Source: Gluconacetobacter sacchari | GTDB taxonomy: Bacteria; Pseudomonadota; Alphaproteobacteria; Acetobacterales; Acetobacteraceae | Length of the DNA: 64,000 nucleotides | NCBI RefSeq assembly: GCF_014174255.1 | Contig: NZ_JABEQJ010000018.1 | Coordinates: forward strand, 35,153-99,152 | Direction of reading: 5' to 3' | Part shown: piece by piece, positions 51,939 through 60,918 of the stretch | How positions within the stretch are numbered: the stretch's first letter is position 1 | Layout: each line of letters starts with the position of its first letter | Notes under the pieces: model-generated | Database searches by the model: none | Seen by the model: the letters and a program-made list of their open reading frames with translations, nothing else | What the model was told of the DNA's origin: nothing | Position numbers and translations under genes: made by a program

Positions 51939-52865
51939 CTATCGCACCTGGGTCAGCAATGGCTGACCGGCAAAATGCGCGGCCAGATTGTCGACAACCA
52001 GTTGCCCCATGCGCAGGCGGGTTTCGACCGTGGCACTCGCCCGATGCGGTTGCAGCACGATATTGCCCATGGACCACAAGGCCGGCGGCACGTTCGGTTC
52101 ATGTTCGAAGACATCGAGGGCCGCCTTGCCAAGGGTGCCGTCCCGCAGTGCCGCGACCAGGGCGTCCTCATCCACCACGCTGCCACGGGCCACATTGACC
52201 AGCAGTCCCTGCGGGCCCAGCGCCTCCATGATGTCGCGATTGACGATATGACGCGACTGCGGGCCGCCGGATGCCGCGATCACCAGGATATCGCTCTGCC
52301 GGGCCAGTTCCACCAGCGACGGAACATACGTGGCCCCCTCGATCCCGAAATCCTTCAGGTCGTGATAGGCGATGGACATGTCGAAGCCCCGCGCGCGGCG
52401 CGCGACCGCCCGCCCCACCTGCCCCATGCCGAGAATACCCAGGCGGCGCCCGGTGGCGGTATGGGCCAGCGGCAACGTCCCCTTCCCCCACTGGCCATCC
52501 CGGACGAAGCGATCGCCCGCCAGCAGATCCCGCATCGCCGCCAGAATGAAGGCCAGGGCCAGGTCGGCCACATCATCCGTCAGCACGCCCGGCGTGGTCG
52601 TCACGGCAATGGAGCGCCGCGCCGCTTCCTTCAGATCCACCGCATCGGTACCGATGCCGTTGATGGCGATGATCTCCAGCGCCGGCAGGCTGTCCATGAC
52701 CGCGCGAGGGACGCCGGTCCCGCCGCCGGTCGCGATGCCACGGATCGTCTTGGCGTATCGGCTCGGATCGGCCGCCCCGTCATACGGATGCACGATATAG
52801 GCGGAACGGAGCGCGTCCTCGATTTCCGCCATCATGGGCTCGATCAAAAGTATTTCCGGCTTCAC
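51939..52865 (-). CDS. D-2-hydroxyacid dehydrogenase
   Basis: The 308-residue NAD(P)-dependent enzyme has the nucleotide motif LGILGMGQVGRAVARRARGFDMSIAYHD (GxGxxG) and the catalytic set: Arg in NVARGSVVDEDALVAAL, Glu in ALDVFEHEPNVP, and His in IVLQPHRASATVETR, as in glyoxylate/hydroxypyruvate reductases. N-terminal GIGTDAVDLKEAARRSIAVTTTPGVLTDDVADLALAFILA is the substrate-domain signature. It probably reduces a 2-keto acid made by this cluster, or the reverse. It is the last gene of the leftward run that begins with the Gfo/Idh gene; the oprB gene that follows has its own promoter-like region. Confidence 0.9.
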   Translation of the reverse strand: MKPEILLIEPMMAEIEDALRSAYIVHPYDGAADPSRYAKTIRGIATGGGTGVPRAVMDSLPALEIIAINGIGTDAVDLKEAARRSIAVTTTPGVLTDDVADLALAFILAAMRDLLAGDRFVRDGQWGKGTLPLAHTATGRRLGILGMGQVGRAVARRARGFDMSIAYHDLKDFGIEGATYVPSLVELARQSDILVIAASGGPQSRHIVNRDIMEALGPQGLLVNVARGSVVDEDALVAALRDGTLGKAALDVFEHEPNVPPALWSMGNIVLQPHRASATVETRLRMGQLVVDNLAAHFAGQPLLTQVR

Positions 52866-52895
52866 TCTTCAACTCCTGGAAAGGGCGACAGATAA

Positions 52896-53717
52896 TCAGG
52901 CTATCGTGACACTGACGGGCGCCAGGGCCCCGATTTCGACACGCACCACCGTACCGGCCGGCACGAACTCGGTCCCCGTCATCGACCCGGTGGTCACGAC
53001 ATCGCCCGCCTTCAGCGGCATGCCGCGCCCGGCGGCGTGATTGGCCAGCCAGACCAGCAGGCGGATCGGATCTCCGGCCGAATTGCCTCCCCGATGCGCC
53101 ATCCGGACCTCACCGTCCACGATCAGCCGCACCGGCTCCGTCACCGGATGCAGCGACGCCCAGTCCGTAATGCCGCTACCAATGACCAGCGCGCCATGGT
53201 TGCCCTGGTCGGCCAGATGGATCAGGCGCGAATACAGGAACGGCCGGGGAAAGCGCGTATCGAAGATCTCGATCGCGGGATGCGCCGAGGCGATGGCATC
53301 GCGCACCGCGGCCTCGTCCCACCCGTCGCTCCGAAAGGGCAGGTCCTTGCCGATCCGATAGACGATCTCGGCCTCGGCGCCGAAGACGCGGCACAGCCCG
53401 GCCGGCAATCGCGTATCGCCGAAGAAGAGCGTCGCGCGATGCAGCGGCGCGCAGAACGGCGTGGCGTCGGGCGTGGCCGCCCCGACTTTCCACCCCAGCA
53501 CCGGCCCCGCGCTGCCAAGCAGCGATCGGGCCACCCTGTCCTGCACGGCATAGGCCGCGGCTTCATCCGGCAGCGACAGGCCCTCCGGCAGGCTGGCGAT
53601 ACCGCCCGGCACGCGCCGGGCCTCCAGCAGCGCGTCGCTCAGGGCGCCAACCACCTCGTCATCGGCAGGCCCGGCCTCGTCCAGCCGGGACAGGCTGCTT
53701 TCCATCGTGTCAGTCAC
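52896..53717 (-). CDS. FAH-family 2-keto-4-pentenoate hydratase-like protein
   Basis: The 273-residue protein resembles MhpD/HpaH-type hydratases of the fumarylacetoacetate hydrolase fold. Key stretches are GPVLGWKVGAATPDA (the KvG motif), LFFGDTRLPAGLCRVFGAEAEIVYRIGKDLP (metal-binding Glu residues in AEAEIVYRIG), HPAIEIFDTRF and VWLANHAAGRGMPLKAGDVVTTGSMTGTEFVPAGTVVRVEIG near the end. These enzymes hydrate or open unsaturated keto acids. Together with the neighbouring dehydrogenases and transporter this points to breakdown of a sugar-derived or aromatic keto acid; the substrate is unknown. It starts 21 bases after the transporter stop. Confidence 0.83.
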   Translation of the reverse strand: MTDTMESSLSRLDEAGPADDEVVGALSDALLEARRVPGGIASLPEGLSLPDEAAAYAVQDRVARSLLGSAGPVLGWKVGAATPDATPFCAPLHRATLFFGDTRLPAGLCRVFGAEAEIVYRIGKDLPFRSDGWDEAAVRDAIASAHPAIEIFDTRFPRPFLYSRLIHLADQGNHGALVIGSGITDWASLHPVTEPVRLIVDGEVRMAHRGGNSAGDPIRLLVWLANHAAGRGMPLKAGDVVTTGSMTGTEFVPAGTVVRVEIGALAPVSVTIA

Positions 53718-53738
53718 CGCATGGTCTCCCGGCTGTTG

Positions 53739-55175
53739 TCAGAAGGCATCCCGATCGTCGAGCAGATCGCGACCGCGCGTTTCGGGGATGAAATAGGTGG
53801 CGATGATCGCGAGAATGCCCAGGAACACCACATAGGTCGACAGAGGCAGCCATGCGATCTTGCCGCCGTCCGTGCCATCGACATGAAAATGGACGAACAT
53901 CGCGATCAGGAACTGTCCCACCATGGGCGACACGCCCCCCGCGATGACCGAGGAAAACTCGCGCGTGAACGATACCGCGGTATAGCGATGCCGTGCCCCG
54001 AACATTTCCGGCAGAAGCGCCCCCTGGGTGCCGAACATGCCCCATGTCGCGATACCCAGCCCCAGCGACAACGCCGCCAGGCACAGCCACGGATTGCCGC
54101 GACTGAAGACGAACCAGATCGGCAGGGCCGTGACGACCTGTAGGATGGCGAAGGCGCGATAGACGCGCACCCGCCCGAACCGGTCGCTCAGAATCCCCGC
54201 CACCGGAATGGTGCCCGCCCCGACGCACGCGGCGCCGATCAGCGCCATCGTGCCCCAGCGGCCGCTCATCCCAACGGTATGGACCAGATAGCTGATCGCC
54301 AGAACCTGGTAGATCGACGAACTGCCGTTTTCGGCCATCCGCAGCCCGAGCCCGCACAGGATCGGCTTCCAGGCCGTTTGCAGGGTTTCGCGGATCGGCG
54401 TCGTTTCCACATGCCGCTCCTCGCGCAGACGCGCGAAGGCAGGCGATTCCTTCAGCCGCATCCGCATATAGACCGCCGTGATCAGCAGGATGGCGCTGCC
54501 CAGGAACGGCAGGCGCCACAGCCAGGTGGCCGCGATGTTCGGCACGCCGACCAGCATGGTGAAATAGACCAGACCGGCCACCACCGTTCCGACCTGAATC
54601 CCCAGGAACGGCAGCGCCGCGTAAAACCCGCGCCGGCCGACGGGGGCGGATTCCGTCATCATGATGGCCACCCCGGCCTGCTCCGCCCCGGCGCCGAACC
54701 CCTGGAGCAGCCGCAGCAGGACGAGCAGGATCGGTGCCCAGACCCCGATCGACTGATAGGTCGGGATCACGCCGATCGCGGTGCTCGACAACCCCATCAG
54801 CGTGATCGTCGCCAGCAGCACCGTCTTGCGCCCTACGCGGTCGCCGAGCGCCCCGAAGAAAATCCCTCCCAGCGGCCGCACGGCGAAGCCGAGGAAATAG
54901 GTGGCGAAGCTGGCCACCAGTCCCATGAACGGCACCGTGCTGGGAAAGAACAGCGGGCCGAAGACCAGCGCCGAGGCCAGGCTGTACAGCGCGAAATCGT
55001 AATACTCCATCGCGCTGCCGATCGAGCAGGTCCAGGTGGCCCGGCGCAGTTCCGCCGGGCTCATGCCCTCGTGATCCGACGCGCGCCCCAGCATATGTTC
55101 GTTGCCGCGACCGGCTTGCGCGCCGGGCGCCACGGCAGGGGCGGGCCGCCCATGCGATGCCATGACCGCGCTCAT
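53739..55175 (-). CDS. MFS transporter, metabolite:H+ symporter (MHS) type
   Basis: The ATG at 55175 gives 478 residues with 12 predicted membrane segments. The MHS/ShiA/ProP group signature is SIGSAMEYYDFALYSLASALVFGPLFFPS, followed by RPLGGIFFGALGDRVGRKTVLL (the MFS loop 2-3 motif) and PETRGRDLLDD at the end. It should import an organic acid, polyol or betaine-like compound with protons; the cluster suggests a keto acid or sugar acid. The start overlaps the upstream gene by four bases (ATGA), and the hydratase follows. The 60-residue Ala/Gly-rich N-terminal extension in the longer frame is not family-like and was left out. Confidence 0.9.
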   Translation of the reverse strand: MSAVMASHGRPAPAVAPGAQAGRGNEHMLGRASDHEGMSPAELRRATWTCSIGSAMEYYDFALYSLASALVFGPLFFPSTVPFMGLVASFATYFLGFAVRPLGGIFFGALGDRVGRKTVLLATITLMGLSSTAIGVIPTYQSIGVWAPILLVLLRLLQGFGAGAEQAGVAIMMTESAPVGRRGFYAALPFLGIQVGTVVAGLVYFTMLVGVPNIAATWLWRLPFLGSAILLITAVYMRMRLKESPAFARLREERHVETTPIRETLQTAWKPILCGLGLRMAENGSSSIYQVLAISYLVHTVGMSGRWGTMALIGAACVGAGTIPVAGILSDRFGRVRVYRAFAILQVVTALPIWFVFSRGNPWLCLAALSLGLGIATWGMFGTQGALLPEMFGARHRYTAVSFTREFSSVIAGGVSPMVGQFLIAMFVHFHVDGTDGGKIAWLPLSTYVVFLGILAIIATYFIPETRGRDLLDDRDAF

Positions 55176-56176
55176 GGCGCACCAACCCGAACCTGGCGTC
55201 CGGTTCTGGCCGCTTCCTTCAGCGCCAGGGCGATCGCCAGCGACGCCACGCCGTCCTCGCCGGTCGCGGCCGGCCGGCCCTCGCCGGCGACGGCCCGCGT
55301 AAAGCACTGCAAGGCAAAATGGTAAAGATTGTGATGAACAAGCGGGATTTCCCGCTCGCCATCCCCATCGCGCAGCGCCAGCGTGCCGATCGGCCGCTGA
55401 CTCATGCAATCACGCCCGATCAGCACGCCCTTGTCCCCATAGAATTCGATCCCTCCCGGCGCGAAGGGCACGCTGTAGGCACCATGGATCTGAACCAGGA
55501 CGTCATCGGGAAAGCGCAGCACGGCCATGATGCCGTCCTCGACCCCGCCCGCGCCCCGCCTGCCGCTCTGGGCCATGGCGAAGACGTCGGTCGGATCGCC
55601 ATCCAGATGAAAACGCAGCGTATCGACGTCATGGATCGTGCTGTCCAGGAAGACGCCGCCCCCGGCATCGTTCAGCCGCCACCCGCCCAGCATGGCCGCC
55701 AGGAAGTTGGCATGAAAGACCCGCACGGAATTCAGCCGCCCGATCGCTCCCGCCTTCAGATGCTCATGCAGCGCGATATGCAGCGCCGAGCACCGCAGAT
55801 GATGGTTGGTGGCCATGACGACGCCGGCCGCGCGGCAGGCATCGACCATCTCCTGCGCCTCGCGGACACTCAGCGCCAGCGGCTTCTCGCACAGCACATG
55901 CTTGCCGGCGCGCGCGGCCGCCAGGACCTGATCATGATGCAGCGCGTTCTCGGTGCTGACATAGACCGCGTCCACCATCGGGTCGCGCAGGATCTCGTCC
56001 AGTTCCGTCGTGCTGGCGGGAATGCCGCACGCCTGCGCGAATGCCGCGCCACGCGCCGCATCGCGGCTCAGGACTGTCCGGATATGGTTGCCGCGTTGGG
56101 CGCGGATCGCATCGATGATCCATTCCCGTGCGACATTGCTGGCGCCGATCAGGCCCCAGCCCAGTGAATTTTTCAT
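55172..56176 (-). CDS. Gfo/Idh/MocA-family oxidoreductase
   Basis: The ATG at 56176 gives 334 residues. The N-terminal dinucleotide fold is WGLIGASNVAREWIIDAIRAQ. The family EKP motif is KHVLCEKPLALSVREAQEMVDACR. GGGVFLDSTIHDVDTLRFHLDGDP contains the catalytic D-x3-H-x-[IV]-D-x3-[FW] residues. These enzymes oxidise or reduce sugars, inositols or related rings with NAD(P). It heads a leftward catabolic operon (oxidoreductase, transporter, hydratase, dehydrogenase). A perfect LacI-type palindrome is 82 bases upstream, and the LacI regulator gene ends 289 bases further upstream. Confidence 0.92.
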   Translation of the reverse strand: MKNSLGWGLIGASNVAREWIIDAIRAQRGNHIRTVLSRDAARGAAFAQACGIPASTTELDEILRDPMVDAVYVSTENALHHDQVLAAARAGKHVLCEKPLALSVREAQEMVDACRAAGVVMATNHHLRCSALHIALHEHLKAGAIGRLNSVRVFHANFLAAMLGGWRLNDAGGGVFLDSTIHDVDTLRFHLDGDPTDVFAMAQSGRRGAGGVEDGIMAVLRFPDDVLVQIHGAYSVPFAPGGIEFYGDKGVLIGRDCMSQRPIGTLALRDGDGEREIPLVHHNLYHFALQCFTRAVAGEGRPAATGEDGVASLAIALALKEAARTGRQVRVGAP

Positions 56177-56257
56177 GCTTCCCCCTAGTGACGGCATCAG
56201 GGATCGACCTGCGCGCTTATTCTTGCTTCTTGGTTGAGAGGCTCTCTGCGACGGATA

Positions 56258-56269
56258 TAGATCGATCTA
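56258..56269. promoter_or_regulatory. LacI-type operator upstream of the Gfo/Idh operon
   Basis: TAGATCGATCTA is a perfect 12-base palindrome, 82 bases before the operon start, in an AT-rich promoter-like region. A one-mismatch copy lies upstream of oprB. Purine repressor-family sites are palindromes of about this size, so the adjacent LacI protein is the obvious candidate. Confidence 0.7.
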
Positions 56270-56464
56270 AATCCTCCGAAAATGCAAAATCACTTTTTTT
56301 TGTCTCCATCCTTGCGTTCAGGCGCCGATCAGGGACGCCCCCGCCTTCCCGCGCGTCAAAGCGCCGTTTCCCGCGCATGACGCGGCCAGTTGACGGGCGC
56401 GCGCCAAAATGCCACAGTCCGCCTTCACAATTGTGTCATAATCGCCAATTCGGGCTGCGACGGT

Positions 56465-57499
56465 TCAGGCAGCGACACTGGCCTCCCCGCAGCTCCGTCT
56501 GACGATCAGGCTCGGCGGCACGATGATATGCTCCCCTTTCGAGGGCCCGAGCTGCGCGATCCGTTTCTGCAACAACGCCGCCGCCTGCTGCCCGACTTCG
56601 CGCGGATGCGTGGCAATGGTCGTCAGCGCCGGAAACGCCCCCGCGGCCTGCGGCAGGTTGTCCATGCCGATCACGGCGAAATCCTGGCCGGGCTGGCGCC
56701 CGTGCGAGCGCAGCCTGTTCATGACGTCCAGGGCGATGACATCGTTATAGCACACGGCCGCATCGGGCGGATTCCGCGCCTTCAGCAGGCGGTCCAGCGC
56801 CGCGACGTCATAGGCGTTGTCGGGCGCGCCGGCCACGACCAGCCCGTCATTCAGCCCATGCATCCTGATGGCGTGCCGAAAGCCCTCGTTGCGCTCCCGC
56901 GCGGCGGAATGCAGCGTCGTGGCCCCCACGAAGACGATCCGCCTGCGCCCCGACCCGACCAGATGGCGCACCGCCTTTTCGATCCCCGACCGATAATCGG
57001 CGCCGACATAATCCCCGCCCAGCAGTTCGGCATGCCGCAGCGCCTGCACGCACGGCAGGTCCAGCCGCGCCAGTTCGGCCGCCAGCGTTTCATCGCTCCC
57101 GATCGCGGGACACAGGATGATCCCGTCGACATTATGCTCCCGCAGGCGTCTGATCTGCCGGATCTGCCGATCCGGCGAATCGACGCTGTTGGCCACCAAC
57201 GTCACGATGGACCCGGCCTCGTTGGTCTCGTCGACGCCCGCCATCAGCGTGCTGTAGAACGGGCTGCCGATATTGCTCAGCACCAGTCCGATCGTCCCCG
57301 TGCTGTTCCTCCGCAGGTTGGCGGCGCCCCGGTTATAGATATAACCCAGGTTCTTCATGGTCTCGACGACACGCTGACGTGTCCCGTCCGCCACCAGCGG
57401 GCTTTCCCGCAAGACCAGCGAAGCCGTCGCGCGCGAAACTCCCGCGGCCTTCGCGACATCCAGAAGGCTGACCGGACGCCTGTTGGTATATTCGGACAT
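56465..57499 (-). CDS. LacI-family transcriptional regulator
   Basis: The ATG at 57499 gives 344 residues. The helix-turn-helix reads VSLLDVAKAAGVSRATASLVLRESPLVADGTRQRVVETMKNLGYIYNRGAANLRR, with the hinge helix after it. The sugar-binding domain starts GTIGLVLSNIGSPFYSTLMAGVDE and contains LVGSGRRRIVFVGATTLHSAARERNEGF and PDAAVCYNDVIALDVMNRLRSHGRQPGQDFAVIGMDNLPQA. It probably senses a sugar or derivative and controls the downstream Gfo/Idh operon and oprB through the shared TAGATCGATC(T/C)A sites. No copy of that site was seen in front of the regulator itself. Confidence 0.92.
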   Translation of the reverse strand: MSEYTNRRPVSLLDVAKAAGVSRATASLVLRESPLVADGTRQRVVETMKNLGYIYNRGAANLRRNSTGTIGLVLSNIGSPFYSTLMAGVDETNEAGSIVTLVANSVDSPDRQIRQIRRLREHNVDGIILCPAIGSDETLAAELARLDLPCVQALRHAELLGGDYVGADYRSGIEKAVRHLVGSGRRRIVFVGATTLHSAARERNEGFRHAIRMHGLNDGLVVAGAPDNAYDVAALDRLLKARNPPDAAVCYNDVIALDVMNRLRSHGRQPGQDFAVIGMDNLPQAAGAFPALTTIATHPREVGQQAAALLQKRIAQLGPSKGEHIIVPPSLIVRRSCGEASVAA

Positions 57500-57949
57500 T
57501 CTTCCCCGCCCCAATTCCCGACTTATCCTATCCTTTTGCAGTACAATTGCGGAAGCCGGCGCATTTTGAATTTCAGCACGAAAGAACCCTGCGATAAAAC
57601 AGTTTAGGAGTGTTATACGGCGCGGCCGCCTGTGGCATCCAAAACATGATTTATGCCAGTCAAGGAGTTTCCGACATGAACTACGCTCGCCCCTGAACTG
57701 GGCATCCATCCGGTCGTTCGGCGGCGCCGCCTGATTCCGTCATGTCTCGGAACCATCATGCACAAACTTGAAAACAGGGCCCGCATCGTCACGGACGGCG
57801 CACAGGGGATCGGCCGCGCGATCGTCACCTCTTTTCACGCGCAAGGGGCGAACAGCGTCAACAGGGAAGTCGACCGGGACCATCTCGCCGCGCGCCATCC
57901 CTCGCCCCGAAAGCGATCTTTCGAAAAATCCGGCTGCACCCCGCTCCCG
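57500..57949. other. 450-base gap with a dehydrogenase remnant
   Basis: This region separates the LacI gene and surE. The first 250 bases hold the LacI promoter area (a CTATCCTTTTGCAGTACAATTG stretch) and no gene. A short-chain dehydrogenase remnant occupies about 57758-57890 and then runs into the surE 3' end. No other gene or RNA was recognised. Confidence 0.5.
57758..57890 (+). pseudogene. N-terminal remnant of a short-chain dehydrogenase
   Basis: About 40 codons from ATG 57758 read MHKLENRARIVTDGAQGIGRAIVTSF then HAQGA, which is the first strand and helix of an SDR Rossmann fold (TGGxxGIG, here TDGAQGIG). The similarity stops before the Tyr-x3-Lys region, and the remaining frame lies antisense to surE. 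A deletion has therefore removed at least three quarters of the gene. The direction is opposite to the LacI and catabolic genes, so it may once have been divergent from the regulator and part of the same sugar pathway. Confidence 0.7.
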
Positions 57950-58738
57950 CTATGTGCCGCGCGGCGGCGTCATCTGCCGTCTCAGGCTGTCCCACACATC
58001 CTCGTGCGTCCGCTCGAAGCGCAGCGGCGTGACACTGACATGGCCCGCCGCGACGGCCTCCGTCTCGGTGCCGGCATGGTCCGGCTTTCGTGATCGTTCG
58101 AGTTTCAGCCAGTGATACGCCAGGCCGCGCGGGTCCTCCCGGACCAGGACGTCAATGCCGTCCAACAGGCCGCGCCCCTGCCGGGTCAGCACGAGCGGCC
58201 GGCTCTCCTCGGCAGGAAAATCGGGAAAATTCACATTCAGGCAGGCGTCCCCCGACCAGGTCAGCCCGGCCAGGCGCCGGATCACGTCCGGGGCAAGCGC
58301 ACGGGCCGTCTCCCACTTCACGGGCGCCGGATGCGTGAACGCCTGACTGAGCGCGATCGATGGAATCCCCAGCAACATGCCGGTCATGGCGGCCCCGACC
58401 GTGCCGGAAAAGACCGTTTCCCTGCCCAAATTCGCCCCGCGATTGATGCCGGACAGGATGATATCCGGCGGCGTCGCCGCCAGAAGATGGCGCACGCCGA
58501 TCGTCACGCAGTCGCCCGGCGTGCCACCGACCGCGAAGCGGCGTTCGCCCAGGCGGCTGATCCGCAGTGGGTCATGCAGGCTGACGGAATGCGACGTGCC
58601 GCTCTGGTCCAGCATGGGGGCCACCACCCAGACCTCGCGGGCCAGTTGCCGTGCGACATCTTCCAGCACCGTCAGTCCCGGCGCGTCGATGCCGTCGTCA
58701 TTGGTCAGCAGAACACGGGAAAACAGAGGTTCGGTCAT
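57950..58738 (-). CDS. surE: 5'/3'-nucleotidase SurE
   Basis: The ATG at 58738 gives 262 residues. Family motifs are RVLLTNDDGIDAPGL (metal-binding Asp pair), WVVAPMLDQSGTSHSVSLHDPLRI (Ser-x-His region), DIILSGINRGANLGRETVFSGTVGAAMTG (SGxNxGxN), and LNVNFPDF. The enzyme dephosphorylates nucleoside monophosphates and short polyphosphates and helps stationary-phase survival. A MarR-type regulator begins 65 bases away in the opposite direction. There is no pcm or truD next to it as in enterobacteria. Confidence 0.95.
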   Translation of the reverse strand: MTEPLFSRVLLTNDDGIDAPGLTVLEDVARQLAREVWVVAPMLDQSGTSHSVSLHDPLRISRLGERRFAVGGTPGDCVTIGVRHLLAATPPDIILSGINRGANLGRETVFSGTVGAAMTGMLLGIPSIALSQAFTHPAPVKWETARALAPDVIRRLAGLTWSGDACLNVNFPDFPAEESRPLVLTRQGRGLLDGIDVLVREDPRGLAYHWLKLERSRKPDHAGTETEAVAAGHVSVTPLRFERTHEDVWDSLRRQMTPPRGT

Positions 58739-58802
58739 GAAGGGACTCCCTGTCGGTCCCGTCACATTGCTATCAATTCTTAGCTAATATAAAGTAGCAA
58801 AT

Positions 58803-59243
58803 ATGCGATCCGCCGTGTCTCCCGAAATCAGCCAGTTGCGCGCGCAGTTGACCCGGCTCGCCCGCCGCCTGCGCCAGGAGGCACGGAACGACCCGGCATC
58901 CTGGGCGCGCATGCTGGTCATCAGCGCGATCGATCGTCTCGGCGACGCGGCGACACCATCGGCCATCGCCCGCGCCGAGGACATGCGCTCATCCCAGGTC
59001 GCGGCACTCCTGCGGGACCTGGCGGCATCCGGCCTGGTCCTGCGCCGCCCGCACGGCATCGACCGGCGCATGACCCGGCTCGCCCTGACGGCGGCAGGGC
59101 ACGCGATCCTGGGCGAAAGCCGTCATCGGCGCGATGCCTGGCTCGCCGACGCGATGGCAGCGCATCTGACGGAGGAAGAGCGCGGGCGGCTTCTTCAGGC
59201 AGGCCTGTTGCTGGACCGGCTCGTGGCGCCGACGGTCCCATAA
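58803..59243 (+). CDS. MarR-family transcriptional regulator
   Basis: The 146-residue winged-helix protein has the central helix-turn-helix ARMLVISAIDRLGDAATPSAIARAEDMRSSQVAALLRDLAASGLVLRRPHGIDRRMTRLALTAAGHAIL, with the D-R-R-x3-L-x-L-T wing. It is probably dimeric, cytosolic and ligand-responsive. The ATG at 58803 is divergent from surE (64 bases). Its 3' end overlaps the convergent malic enzyme gene by 49 bases. The target is unknown: surE and itself are the nearest candidates. Confidence 0.88.
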   Translation: MRSAVSPEISQLRAQLTRLARRLRQEARNDPASWARMLVISAIDRLGDAATPSAIARAEDMRSSQVAALLRDLAASGLVLRRPHGIDRRMTRLALTAAGHAILGESRHRRDAWLADAMAAHLTEEERGRLLQAGLLLDRLVAPTVP

Positions 59244-60859
59244 TCCGCGCTGTAGCACATCCCCTCGATCCAGGCCCGGATATCGTCCGGGCGCGGCACC
59301 GTCGCCATGCCGTTGGCGAACAGATATTCCGCCAGCCGGCATGCCGACGTCACTTCCACGTCCAGGATCTGCGACTGCGGCGGATAGAGCATGCCCCGCG
59401 CCTGCGCCGAGGGCGAAACCTGGTCGGCCAGCGCATGCGCGGCCTCGATGACCAGTCCATCCGTGATCAGGCGCGGCCTCGCCGCGTAGACCGCCAGCCC
59501 AAGACCGGGAAAAATGTAGAAATTGTTGGCCTGCCCGGGCCGGAACACCGCGTCCCCGCGCATCACCTGCGGAAACTGGATCCCGGCGGCATACAGCGCC
59601 CGCCCGTCCGTCCAGCCATAAGCCTGCTCCGCGGTGCATTCCGGCCGCGGGATCGACAGTGGAAAGATGATCGGCCGCGCATTGATCTCGGCCATCAGTT
59701 CCACCACCGGCTGGGTAAACGCCCCCCCGGCGGTCGAAACCCCGATCAGTACGCTGGGCCGCACGCGGCGAATGGTCTCCAGCAGGTCGCGCGTGGGCGC
59801 GGCCGCATGGGCATAGCGGCGCTGTTCCTCGGTCAGGTCGGCGCGCGACGGCTCCACCAGCCCCTTCACATCCATCATGACGATGCGCGACCGCGCTTCC
59901 GCCGTCGTCAGCCCCTCGGCCGCCATCGCGGTCACCAGCAGGTCGGACGTGCCCAGCGCCGACGACCCGGCGCCGAGGAACAGGAAGACCTGGTCCGCCA
60001 GTTGCTCGCCCTTGATCCGCAGCGCCGTCACCAGCCCGGCCAGCGTCACCGACGCCGTGCCCTGGATATCGTCGTTGTAGCACAGCACCCTGTCGCGATA
60101 GCGCTCCAGATAGCGGATCGCGTCGGTTCCCTTCCAATCCTCGAAATGGATGCAGCAGGCCGGAAACACCTCCTGCACCGCCGTCACGAATTCCTCGACG
60201 AACGCGTCCAGTTCCGCCACGGGCGGCGGCTCGCGCCGCAGGCCCAGATAGAGCGGATCGGCGCGCAGCGCGGCATTGGTGGTGCCGATATCAAGCTGCA
60301 CCGGCAGCGTGGTATGCGGCGGCACCGCGCCGCAGGCGGTGTAGAGCTGCAACTTGCCGATCGGAATGCCCATGCCGTTGGCGCCGATATCGCCCAGCCC
60401 CAGAATGCGCCCACCCGTGGTCACGCACAGGAAGCGCACATCCGGCACCGGCCAGTTGCGCAGCACCTCGGCAATGCGCCCGGTCATGTCCAGGCTGATA
60501 TACATCCCCCGGGGCCGGCGGTACAGATGGCTGAACGACTTGCACACCTCACCCAGCGTCGGCGCATAGACGATCGGCACGAAACGCGCCGGGTCCGACA
60601 TCAGCACCTTGTAGAACAGGGTCTCGTTCCGATCGACCAGCGCCGAGAGATAGATATAGCGCTCCAGGTCGGTCGGCTTGGCGTCCAGATGCGCCAGCAC
60701 CCGCTCGGCCTGCCGGTCCAGCGTCTCGACCTGCGGCGGCAGCAGCCCTTCCAGACCCAGGGCACGGCGCTCGGCGGTCGTGAAGGCGGTGCCGCGATTC
60801 AGGAACGGGTCGTTCAGCAGCGCCGTGCCGCGCGGCGCCCGGCGGTCGGATGAATTCAT
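59195..60859 (-). CDS. maeA: NAD-dependent malic enzyme
   Basis: The 554-residue enzyme decarboxylates malate to pyruvate and reduces NAD. Visible blocks are RGTAFTTAERRALGLEGLLPP at the start, YIYLSALVDRNETLFYKVLM, FVPIVYAPTLGEVCKSFSHLYRRPRGMYIS (substrate Tyr), RFLCVTTGGRILGLGDIGANGMGIPIGKLQLYTA (first GxGxxG-like block), FEDWKGTDAIRYLERYRDRVLCYNDDIQGTASV (metal-binding Glu/Asp), and the Rossmann part VFLFLGAGSSALGTSDLL. The length matches ScfA/MaeA-type enzymes. Family consensus GxSGxxGxFT is GVSTAGGAFT here. Pyruvate produced can feed pyruvate decarboxylase encoded 10 kb away. Convergent with and overlapping the MarR gene. Confidence 0.93.
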   Translation of the reverse strand: MNSSDRRAPRGTALLNDPFLNRGTAFTTAERRALGLEGLLPPQVETLDRQAERVLAHLDAKPTDLERYIYLSALVDRNETLFYKVLMSDPARFVPIVYAPTLGEVCKSFSHLYRRPRGMYISLDMTGRIAEVLRNWPVPDVRFLCVTTGGRILGLGDIGANGMGIPIGKLQLYTACGAVPPHTTLPVQLDIGTTNAALRADPLYLGLRREPPPVAELDAFVEEFVTAVQEVFPACCIHFEDWKGTDAIRYLERYRDRVLCYNDDIQGTASVTLAGLVTALRIKGEQLADQVFLFLGAGSSALGTSDLLVTAMAAEGLTTAEARSRIVMMDVKGLVEPSRADLTEEQRRYAHAAAPTRDLLETIRRVRPSVLIGVSTAGGAFTQPVVELMAEINARPIIFPLSIPRPECTAEQAYGWTDGRALYAAGIQFPQVMRGDAVFRPGQANNFYIFPGLGLAVYAARPRLITDGLVIEAAHALADQVSPSAQARGMLYPPQSQILDVEVTSACRLAEYLFANGMATVPRPDDIRAWIEGMCYSADYGTVGATSRSSNRPA

Positions 60860-60918
60860 GGTCGCGGCACTCCTTCATGCGCAAATCGGCGGCCGGAACG
60901 GCCGTGCCGGTCGGGTCT

